A stretch of DNA of 64,000 nucleotides, taken from positions 4,877,135 through 4,941,134 of the forward strand of contig OU452202.1 of assembly GCA_911728435.2 (NCBI GenBank). Direction: 5' to 3'. Origin of the DNA: Apoderus coryli (Eukaryota; Arthropoda; Insecta; Coleoptera; Attelabidae). The translations under genes and the position numbers were made by a program. Of this stretch, positions 22,360 through 31,738 are shown in pieces (position 1 is the first letter of the stretch; every line of letters starts with the position of its first letter). The notes below the pieces were generated by a model. The model ran no database searches. It saw nothing but the letters and a program-made list of their open reading frames with translations, and was not told the origin of the DNA.

Positions 22360-23228
22360 ACTTATAAATGGTGATCGCCATAATCTGTGAATCAACATAT
22401 TAGGGAAATCTATAGAAGGGCAACTCTTCCTATTTTATTGAATACTGACTATACAGCGCTTCAGATGATGTGTTTCGTAACTACATGTAAAAAACCGCGA
22501 AATTAAAATTATTTCTTTGTTTAAATTTCTTTAATTAGTTGTCCCAAAAGTAATAAAAATGAGGTTTTTGATCTTAATTACATATCGGTAGAATTAAAGC
22601 AAAATTCTGAATGCGCAATTCAATATAGAATTAAAATAGAAAATGCATTAAAATAATGATTATTCCATAATTATTTTTAAATATTTTCTACTAAATTGAA
22701 TGATTTTCATTAAAATAGCCTATGGCGATCAGCATATTCTGTGATTTTATACATATCAGGGAAATTTATAGATGGGCAACTCTTCCTTTTTATTGGATAC
22801 TGACGACAGAGCGTCAGGTGATGTGTTTCGTAACTAAATGTAAAAAACCGCGAAATTAAAATTATTTTTTTGTTTAAATCTCTTAAATTAGGTGTCCCAA
22901 AAATAATAAAAATGATGTTTTTGATCTTAATTACATATCGTTAGAATTAAAGCAATATTCTGAATGCAATTGAATATAGGATTAAAATAGAAAATACATT
23001 AAAATAATGATTATTTCATAATTATTTTATATTAAATTGAATGATTTTCATTAAAATAGCCTATGGCGATTGGCATATTCTGTGATTTTATACATATCAG
23101 GGAAATTTATAGATGGGCAACTCTTCCTTTTTATTAAAATAAAAAATACATTAAAATAATGATAATTTGATAATTATTTTTAAATATTTCCTATTTAATT
23201 GAATGATTTTCATTAAAATAGCCTATTG
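22360..23228 (+). repeat. Tandem repeat, about 345-bp unit, 2.5 copies
   Basis: Units start near 22371, 22722 and 23064, with spacings of about 351 and 342. Shared landmarks are GGGCAACTCTTCCT, GATGTGTTTCGTAACTA, AAAAAACCGCGAAATTAAAA and GATTTTCATTAAAATAGCCT. The third unit lacks its middle. No ORF runs through the unit. Confidence 0.8.
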
Positions 23229-23624
23229 CCAGCAACATAAAACTAGGACTAAAAACGGCAAATACTTTTTGGAGACGAATAAATAAATGTGTTTTTTAGA
23301 GCGCCTGGGTTATTTTTATTTAAAACTATTTGATTCTAATATTTTCTTTATTCACGAACAACCAGTTACATTATAAATATTATATAATAATTATATCGAC
23401 CAATGAAATTGTCTATTCCTGGTGTCACGTCGCGCCGCTTGTGTAGAAAAATGTTAACCAGCAATTTTTGTCTGTTTCGTAGATACAATACCGATGTTAG
23501 AGTCATGAACTTTTATAAACTTTAATGAACTTTTATAAACTATTAATCAGCGAAAAATACCTAGTTCGACCGGATGCAATATTTTTATTACAATATACCA
23601 GGTGTAACAATATACCTTAGTATA

Positions 23625-23828
23625 GGTAGGTATACTCGCGATTATTACGGAAGACGAAGTTTGCAATAAAACCATAAACAGAGTAGTTTCTTACATTGTC
23701 TTGCAGATTAACTAACATAGGAACCCCTAGCTATGGGGCTGAACAATTTTATATGGTAGATTTCTTGTTGCCTATCATATTATTGCGCACACTTCGCCTT
23801 CCGTAATAATTTCGAGTATACCTAAATA
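23625..23828. repeat. Fold-back / MITE-like element, about 42-bp inverted ends
   Basis: The left end AGGTATACTCGCGATTATTA and following CGGAAGACGAAGT matches the reverse complement of the right end (ATTGCGCACACTTCGCCTTC then CGTAATAATTTCGAGTATAC). The interior of about 115 bases is non-coding. No clear target duplication was identified. Confidence 0.65.
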
Positions 23829-24404
23829 ATAAAAGTAGAGTTTATTGGGTAAAATATGAAGGTTTTATAATATAAAGTCCGTTATGCATTAGTGTATTTT
23901 AGTTTGTGTTCTAATATTTTCGCAACTATTTAGGTACCTTTGTAAACAAATAATACTTTATCTCGTGCTTCCGTTAAAAACTTATTAATTTGTTGGGATG
24001 TTAAAACTAGGGATTTTGTGGTTTTACAGCCCGTTGATTGAAATTTCAGAAAGCTCCGTAATTTAGGATACGTTGCTATTATATCTATGCTATTCTTAAT
24101 ATTTATCAAATCATTAGTGTTGATGGTTAAATTTCACTGTATAAAAGTTTCACATAGCATACATTTTTTATACCAAATTTCATATTAACTTTTTGATTTT
24201 TGTGATAGCCAAGATTCATACGTTTGATTGGCAGCTGTACGGTATATACAATTTACAGATTCTTCACTTATGTCACTCATTATGATGTTGGTAAGTAATA
24301 GTATTTAACAGTATTCAATATGAATCTACTTAAGTATACTAAATTGTTTGACAGATTCATAAACAAATTGGAATAATATAAAAGACTACTAAATAATATA
24401 TATA
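23829..24404. other. Non-coding AT-rich spacer
   Basis: No gene or repeat is recognised. Confidence 0.4.
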
Positions 24405-25063
24405 CGAGGGTTGCCTTTTATATTTCGAGATTTGGCAACTCTGGTGTTGCAATCTGGCAACTGACAGCTCTATCGTAAAGTTCGAAATTTTTGAGGTTAT
24501 ACGTACTCAGAACGTTTTGACATACGACCGCTATTTGTGTTGTTTACAGTAACTTAAAAGATTCATCTCGGCCCAAAAACGGAATTAAATCGTGAACATT
24601 TTCGTGCGATTATTTTTTACAACTTTCGACGTGGATTAACTCAGCAACAGTGCATGGATGAATTTAATTCTATCTATCAAGAGATTGAGACAACCTTAGG
24701 CATTAGTGGGACCAGCATACATAAACATTTGACTTCATTTTTGAGCACCCAAAACATCGATTTGATGACTCATCCGCCGTATAGTCCTGACTTGGCCCCG
24801 AATGACTTCTTTTTATTCCCGTACGTAAAAAACAAACTGAGAGGTCAACGTTTTGCGACACCTGAAGAAGCGGTTGCTGCATTTCGAATGCATGTTTTGG
24901 AGATACCTCAATCAGAGTGGCAAAAGTGCTTCGACAATTGGTTCAAACGCATGCAAAAGTGTATAGATCTTCATGGGGAATATTTTGAAAAACAATAAAG
25001 TGATTTTCGATGATTAATATTTGTTTTTGTTCTCTAATCCCGAAATATAAAAGGCAACCCTCG
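24405..25063 (+). mobile_element. mariner element, internal-deletion derivative with intact ends
   Basis: The terminal inverted repeats are CGAGGGTTGCCTTTTATATT + TCG on the left and its complement on the right, about 28 bp with a single mismatch. TA dinucleotides flank both ends (24403-24404 and 25064-25065), the mariner target duplication. At 659 bp it is about half a full mariner. Such well-preserved ends suggest it could still be moved by a transposase supplied in trans. Confidence 0.9.
24566..24998 (+). pseudogene. Truncated mariner transposase, in-frame internal deletions
   Basis: The open frame runs from just after TAA at 24560-24562 to TAA at 24996-24998. Its first ATG is at 24654, and the usual upstream start has been lost. 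The N-terminal piece LGPKTELNREHFRAIIF then FRRGLTQQQCMDEF belongs to the DNA-binding domain. It jumps to REIETTLGISG-type sequence (QEIETTLGISGTSIHKHL) and again to DLMTHPPYSPDLAPNDFFLF, which holds the third catalytic Asp. The C-terminus is KCIDLHGEYFEKQ. The first two catalytic Asp residues are deleted, so it cannot catalyse transposition. Both deletions keep the frame, leaving a possible 114-residue peptide with parts of the DNA-binding domain. Confidence 0.85.
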
Positions 25064-25065
25064 TA

Positions 25066-26104
25066 TAATATTATACGAGTATTCCAAAGGAATAAATGCA
25101 TATTATTTATTTATTTGTTATTTATAACATGAAAAAACAAAAAAAGAAATAGTAGTTATAATTAAAATGACAGTGAGTTAACATGTTTATTATAAACCAA
25201 TGAGTTTTTCGTCAAAATAGAGGTTTAAAAACGCATTTTGTTCTTCAAAGTTGGCGAGAGAAAACATATGCCAAACCCATAGTATAATATTCGATACTTT
25301 ATTTTAATTCTAGATCTATAAACACTACATTATATAAGAGAAAATGAATAAATATTTTACAGATATTTGGGGCAAGCCGTACACACTCATCACTTGGTCA
25401 AATTCAGCATAACCGATCAACCGGTATAATTGTGAATAGGCGGCTATGATGAAGAATACAAGACGCGAGGTCACAGGTCATATTGTTCAGGTCGCGCACC
25501 TGCCCCTAGGCCAGGTTACGAATACGTCCGTTGATACACGAAAGACACCCACAATAATTCGTTTTTGTAAATGGCTTTTTATAACATTCATTGAGTTACA
25601 TAGTTGCTGGAGATTGTTTTTCCTTCCTTCATTTCATGTTGAGTAATTTAATATTTGAACTTTGATTAAAACAATAGTTTAATGTCTCACGAGATTTTAA
25701 AAAGATGAAGTTAAAGTTATTCCTAGTATGAGAAGTATAATTGAAGCTATTTTTAATCTTAGATGCGCTTCCAAAAAATATGTAAAACTATCTGTACAGG
25801 TTTAAGAAAAATATTCCTGGATATCTCAGATTACATTATACACCATATTTTGATTATGTCTTCGCATTAAGCACTATATTGCTCAGAAATTGTTACTGCT
25901 AACTCTAGGGCGACATAGAAGAGCTGATTTGATAATATTTTTTGTAGCTGCTTTTTTGATGAGGGAGGTTCAAAAAGAGAAAATAACAATAAACACCCAA
26001 GTAAAATATTACTGCTGTCTCACAGTTGTATATGCGCGCATCCGTTCCAAGTAGATAGGAATGTGAGTAAAACTAGGATTATATTTTAAAACTTGAATTT
26101 GTGT
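25066..26104. other. Non-coding stretch with one GC-richer patch
   Basis: Positions 25450-25550 are GC-rich and open on the plus strand, but I recognise no protein. The rest is AT-rich without features. Confidence 0.35.
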
Positions 26105-26645
26105 TCCTAAATATAATAAAAATAAAATAATTTTGTGGCATAGGGGAAAAGATTGCTGGTTTTACCTACAAATTTAAGATCGACGACCGAACTCTTGCAG
26201 ACCACCGTCGGAAGCGTTGCTGATACCCAAATATTTTGGGTGATACTAGCAAAAGAATAAATGGCCTCCTGCTAGCGTTTTGTGTTTACACTATTTTTGT
26301 TTTCTATTTTTACGGCTGGTGTTACCTATAAAATGGATTTTTTTGGTATGGTGGCATATGCATTACTATGTGTATGTAGATGGTATGGTTTACATATATC
26401 TGCTGGCGTATATCTCACTGTGCTTAAATGCAGGCCGGTATTGGAGATGGGCAACGAATACGATACTCTGACGAGCTCATAATACGAGCGAAACGAATTC
26501 GTCAGTATCTGTCGACCCATGCCTCGGTCTAGTGATACTGAATTTGAATGAGACCCTGCCGAATTAAACAAAATCCCTTGTATAGATAAAACCAGGAATT
26601 TTGTCCGCTATGCCACAAAATTATTTTCTTTTTATCATTTTTTAT
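26105..26645. repeat. Inverted-repeat-bounded element (MITE-like), about 55-bp ends
   Basis: AAAATAATTTTGTGGCATAG then GGGAAAAGATTGCTGGTTTTA (26126-26164) is mirrored by TAAAACCAGGAATTTTGTCC + GCTATGCCACAAAATTATTT (26586-26628). The interior carries a second weaker hairpin around 26448-26525 (ATGGGCAACGAATACGATAC against GACAGATACTGACGAATTCG read on the other strand). It is non-coding. Confidence 0.6.
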
Positions 26646-28195
26646 ATTGTCTTGTGACCAACAAGGCAATCGACCAGTTCAGGCAACTTAAGACAAGGAA
26701 CCTTAGCATGTTTATGCTTTTAAACGTTAAATGATGTATACTGGGCTCGAATAATTCCAAGAATGTCAAAATTTTGAATCGCAGTCGCTGAGCCTAGTTA
26801 GTGCTAATAAAGCTTTATCGGATGCTATCCTTGGCAGAACCTCGCCGTAATAACTATTGAGTAAACATCCACATGCAGACTATGTTAGATTGATGGGGAG
26901 ACTATTTAGACATTTTGGTTAACAATAAATCCTTGAATAGTTCCAACAAGAAATAAGGACTTGATTGGGTGCACCCTGTTCGGCATGGGGTAGGAAATGA
27001 ATGACGGTTTGTGGAAGATTGAGTTTTTTATTAAAATGTTAGACATCATAATTGGGATAAAACTTCAATTAGTTTCTCATTGTTTTAATTTCTGCTATGT
27101 TGTTGACAGAATACCGGGGTATCAAAAAATCAATGAATACTTTTTTTTCATAATTTCACATTAATGTAATGGCCACTGTAATAAAAAAAGTTGTGTGTCT
27201 ACCGCATGCAAATTGATTTGATTACAACAAAAATTAGTTGCAAATTGCTAAGAGTCAAAATATGTTGTATAATATATTCCTTTGTTTTAATTTACATTTA
27301 AAAATAACAATATTTGTTTCCGCATAATTTTATACTTATAATGTCTTCAACTATAAGAGTTTTAATCATCAAGGATTAAAAGGCCTTTCTTGGCATTGTA
27401 TCCGGTTAGATCCATATTTCAAATATTTCGTTAAAAAACACACACAAATTTAATTGCTGTGATTATCGAAAAACGTCTAGCTCTAATTTACCAAGAAGCA
27501 AAAATATGAATAAAAAATTTATAATAATAATTATTGTTAAGTAGGTATTATTGAGTCACTCCAACCAAACTATCTTCAATATTATAGGTAGGTTAGCATA
27601 TTGTAATGCCTTTCCCTTCTGTTGCATTGCATAGGAAATTAGTTATTGTATTAAATGAATAATTTTGCACTTTCAAATTATTTCACATGCAATAATGTAC
27701 GTTCTTTGGATTTATTGTCCTTGATGATGAATTATGAGTTTAATGATGTTACTGTAGTTTATGTAAATTTGGTATAAACGATTTTCAAAAATTAAATGAA
27801 GCCATAGGTTATTATTTGGCACATAATATTATATCAAAAACAATATACAAAAACCTGTCGAGGCGATATATACTTGCAGTAAAAAATATAAGTTTTATGA
27901 AAATAATAAAAATAGCTATTTGCATGACAAGGAATCAAAGTGCATTATTTGCTCCCGCGGATAGTTTGATCATCAAAATCCAAGGGAGGAAACTAGACTT
28001 TGCTCCAGAGTACATTATGATTTTTTCTGCGATTTTTACTACGTTTGAGATCATTTCATTATTCGTCGTGTGTGGACGGAACTACCGTCTGGTGAAGGTA
28101 TAGTAGTTGACAGACAAACTCCCGTCTTGTTTTGTTAAAAAAGCCCGTTTCTATTTCATTATTATTGTGTAATGTATAATATAATTTTCAACCTC
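26646..28195. other. Non-coding AT-rich stretch
   Basis: An open frame at 27816-28103 (95 codons, no ATG at its nominal start) has no family resemblance. I see nothing else. Confidence 0.35.
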
Positions 28196-29100
28196 GTTTT
28201 AATACCCCTAGACTACGCTCAATGTTTTCAAAGAGTTAAACAACACATAGAAAGATCCTGCAGTAATTTTGTAGCAAATTTGGTCAAAATCCGTTAAGTG
28301 ATTTTTGAGATAACGTGAATACAGATTTTATGGACCCTTTCATGACTTTCCACGGATGCCTATAGTATATTATTTTATTGTCAGGTATTTTTAACACACA
28401 TTCAACTATTTAAAAGACTAAATATATCATTTTTACAGTCTAAATATTTTTTTATTTTGACCGCGCTTCTGCTATTCACATACCTCTATGTAAGCAAGTT
28501 TTTTATAATATATTTTATAGGTTATATTCTATCAAAGCTACCTAAATATGTTTTTTTTTCAGTTTTTTTAACCTCTGTTCACAGTCTCTTCGAAAGCCAA
28601 TGTGAACTAATTTTTATATGTTAAATGTTTTAGGTTATATTCTTTTAAATATATCAACAATTATTCAATATTTCAGATATATTTAAGAACTACTGACTTT
28701 TGTAATTTTTGAACCCTTTGTAAAGCCGTTTCCTACGCTCTATGCTTCCCAAAAGTAAATCAGCACCTAGACATATCCTATAGTAGTTTCTTACCAAGTG
28801 TGGTTAAAATTCGTTAAGTTGTTTATGAGTTACCCAGGATACAGATTTTTTGGACTCTTTTTTAGACTTTTCACGGACACCTATGGTACATTCATTTTTT
28901 CTGGTGTAATTTTAACATCAACTCAAGTGCTGAAAAATCTAAAAATTTAATTTTTACTGTCAAAATATTTTTTATTTAAAAGGTATATGGTATATGTAAG
29001 CAAGATTTTTATGATACATTTCAAAGGTTATATTCTATCAAAGATATAAAAAACTAGTCAATAGTTATGCTATGTTTAGGTTTTTTTTTAGTTTTTGACT
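28196..29100 (+). repeat. Repeat C, tandem dimer of about 515 bp
   Basis: Landmarks repeat at a spacing of 508-520: CTACGCTC (28214, 28733), a GTTAAGT...TTTGAG-type block (28290, 28815), ACTTTCCACGGATGCCTAT versus CTTTTCACGGACACCTATGG, and GGTTATATTCTATCAAAG (28521, 29029). A single related unit lies at 17860-18260. It is non-coding. Confidence 0.7.
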
Positions 29101-30300
29101 CCCGTTTACAGTCTCCTAACAAAGGATACAGTGTTAAATTTGTGGTAAAAAACTAGTTTTCTGGCGATAACTTTTAAATCACTTGATCGATTTCCGTCCA
29201 ATTTCGCATACAAATTAATGTAGTACATCTCTAAGTAATAATTGACATACTTAATTTGAAAAAAATCAACAGTGGCGTACTGGTGGTCGGCACCCCATTC
29301 TGCCCTCCTAATCTTGAGCAATGAGCAGCCAAAATATTTTTAAACATTTTATTTCTTACTAGCCATAATTATGTTCATTAAAGATACAAAAAATTACAAA
29401 TAAACAATTAAATTACGCTAATAAGTTTTCAAAATGGAGTTCACCAATCTCAATGCATTTTTTAACTCTTTTGGCCACGGTATTAATTGCTGCTAGGACT
29501 TGTGGACGATTTCCCTTCAATTGACGGCAGGCCTCTACAATAAGTTCCACCAGCTCTTCTCGTGTTTTCACTGTCATTTCATAAACAATGTCATATAAAT
29601 ATCTCCACACATGAAAATCCATAGGCGTAACATCTGGCCTCCTTCCAGGTTCTGGTGGATCATTTTGTGTCAACCGCCCTATCCATCTCTCTTGATAGTT
29701 TACATTCCATGCTCATGCTCTCACCTTCTTCCAAAATGGGCAGGAGCGCCTTTCATTTGGAACCAGCTATTGATTCGTGTAGCGAGAGGCATCTCATCCA
29801 ACAAATCGAAAAGATGATCGGTCAAGAAGTTTAAACAAAGGTTGAGTCGTGGAAAAACATACGTTTAGTAACAAATAATATGTTTAAAAAGATTTTGGCT
29901 GCTCATATCGTATTTGTTTGGTAGTTCAGTCAGAACTGTTGGCCTGCTTACAACACTTTAACTTATAGTAGGTATCTGAAAAACAATGCCATAAATTGAA
30001 AAATTGCAATGGAATTTTTTTTCCTCAAATTAAACCAGTAATCCAAAAATGTAATCTTCTTTGTAAAATATCCAGTGGCGGCGAAGATTAGGACGACAGA
30101 ATGGGGTGCCGCCCCCCAGTATCTACGCCACGGTATAATTTTTTCCAATTATGTCAATAATTACTTAGAGATGTACTACATTAGTCTGTATGCGAAATTG
30201 GACGGAAATCGATCTAGTGGTTTAAAAGTCATGACGAGAAAACTAATTTTTCACCATAAATTTAATACTCTGTATCTTTGTTAGGAAACATTTCTTAACA
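29101..30300. mobile_element. Transposon remnant flanked by about 220-bp inverted arms
   Basis: The left arm (about 29106-29345) and right arm (about 30070-30295, plus 29868-29912) are inverted copies. Shared landmarks include ATCGATTTCCGTCCAATTTC with its complement, CACCCCATTCTG with CAGAATGGGGTG, and GAGCAGCCAAAAT with ATTTTGGCTGCTC. About 155 extra bases separate the two right-arm blocks. A minus-strand transposase C-terminus sits between the arms. Confidence 0.6.
29404..29833 (-). pseudogene. Tc1/mariner-type transposase, C-terminal part
   Basis: On the minus strand a stretch reads DEMPLATRINSWFQMKGAPA. This corresponds to the second catalytic region WFQQDGAPAH, but the Asp has become Lys. 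After stops, QERWIGR is followed by a compact 86-residue frame. That frame contains GRRPDVTPMDFHVWRYLYDI (third catalytic Asp region), TVKTREELVELIVEACRQ and VKKCIEIGELHFENLLA. The N-terminal half is gone. The changed Asp and the stops make it inactive. Confidence 0.8.
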
Positions 30301-30368
30301 AATTTTTTTTATAAAAGTCTACTTTTTTCTTGTATCTGTCAAAGTTAATGACGTTTAACCTGGACCAC

Positions 30369-30480
30369 CCTGTATAATATAATCAAAAATATATGACCTG
30401 CGTAACGAATCAGAATTTTAATAATAATTATTATTATAATTGTATTATTTTCATTATTTACAATAAACTAACATAACAAA
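30369..30480 (+). repeat. Dispersed repeat A, partial copy
   Basis: ATATAATCAAAAATATATGA, CCTGCGTAACGA and the ATT-rich run through ACAATAAACTAACATAACA match 12430-12540 closely. Confidence 0.65.
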
Positions 30481-30531
30481 GTAGGTAAGTACTTAACTAA
30501 AACTTATTCACTGTGACTTGTGCGTTATAAT

Positions 30532-31738
30532 GGGTGTTTTTATAGAGGTATAGAACTTTAAGTTGGCAACACTTTTTTAACTGCCGGCCATTTTGTCAGC
30601 TGTCAAGTGGTTTATGTTTAGTTTGGTTTGGTTTGGCATTTCAACATTAATAGACTGACAACGCTTCCAAATTGTGCAAATTTATTTTTAAAATCATGGT
30701 TCTGTTCGTAATACGTATCACACACTAAGTCCATTTTACGGTCAACATAATCGTCCATCAGAGCAATTAATTCGATTAACTATGTAACGTTTTCGCACCA
30801 CGTTTACACTAAATGATAATACGCAACCACAGAGACGTCGTACAGTGCGTACAAAAGAAGTCATTGCTGCTGTAGAGCTTAGCGTAGAGGAAGACCCGAA
30901 CCAGTCTATCCGCCATCCTGCACAGAAATTCGAGATGTGTTCATCCACTCTATGGAAGATTTTGCGGAAAGATTTTGGTTTGCGTGCTTAAAAAATCCAA
31001 CTCGTGCAACAATTGAAGCCAAACGATCACCTAGCAAGGCGTAGATTCGGTGAATGGGTCCAAAACAAGATTGCCGTTGATCCCGATTTTCATAAGCGAA
31101 TTTTGTTTAGCGATGAAGCTCACTTTTGTTTGAATAGATACGTCAATAAACAAAACTGCCGTATTTGGAATGATGGTAATCCTCAAGTGTATGTTGAGAC
31201 ACCCTTACATCCAGAAAAACTGACTGATTAGTGTGCTTTATGGGCTGCTGGAATCATTTCTTTAAAAACGATGCTGGTCAGAATGTTACAGTCAATAGTG
31301 ACCTCTATAGAGCCATGATAACTGACTTTTTCGTTCATCAATTGAACAACCATGATGTGCAGGAGCTGTGGTTTCAACAAGACGGTGCAACATGTCACAC
31401 AGCTCGTACCACAATTGATTTATTTAATGAAACGGTAACCGCATAGTTTCACCTGTCAGATCCGTGAATTGGCTTCCAAGATCATGCGATTTAACGCCGC
31501 TAGATGATTTTCTGTGGGGATATGTGAAGTCGCTAGTCTACGCCGATAAGCCCGAAACGATTGACCACTTGGAGGACAACATTCGTCGCGTTATAGCCAA
31601 TATACGGCCACAAATATTGAAAAAAGTCATCGAAAATTATAAGGCCAGAAAATTATCTTTCGAATAAAGTAAATTTCATGTCAAATTAAAAAAATCATCT
31701 TTGTTTTATTTCATTTCAAAGTTCTATAAAACACACCT
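30532..31738 (+). mobile_element. Tc1/mariner-superfamily element, near full length
   Basis: The left end GGGTGTTTTTATAGAGGTAT + AGAACTTTAA and the right end (reverse complement AAAGGTGTGTTTTATAGAAC + TTTGAAATG) are imperfect inverted repeats. The left has a 6-bp GGTATA insertion. The length of about 1.2 kb fits a single-gene element. The coding region fills most of it. Confidence 0.75.
30645..31667 (+). pseudogene. Tc1/mariner-superfamily transposase, few lesions
   Basis: Most of the usual 340-residue protein can be followed. The N-terminal HTH region has GSVRNTYHTLSPFYGQHN and TTFTLNDNTQPQRRRTVR. A second HTH piece is STLWKILRKDFGLRA, then a TAA (30989-30991). The DDE core shows FHKRILFSDEAHFCL (first Asp) and QELWFQQDGATCHTAR (second Asp). 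The third Asp is in WLPRSCDLTPLDDFLWGYVK. The C-terminus is RRVIANIRPQILKKVIENYK to TAA at 31665-31667. Lesions include stops near 30784, 30989 and 31229 and frame changes near 31230 and 31440. It is dead, but the clear sequence suggests moderate age. Confidence 0.85.

Noticed and set aside
27816..28103. 95-codon ORF as a host gene
   Set aside because: There is no convincing start, splice context or recognisable motif.
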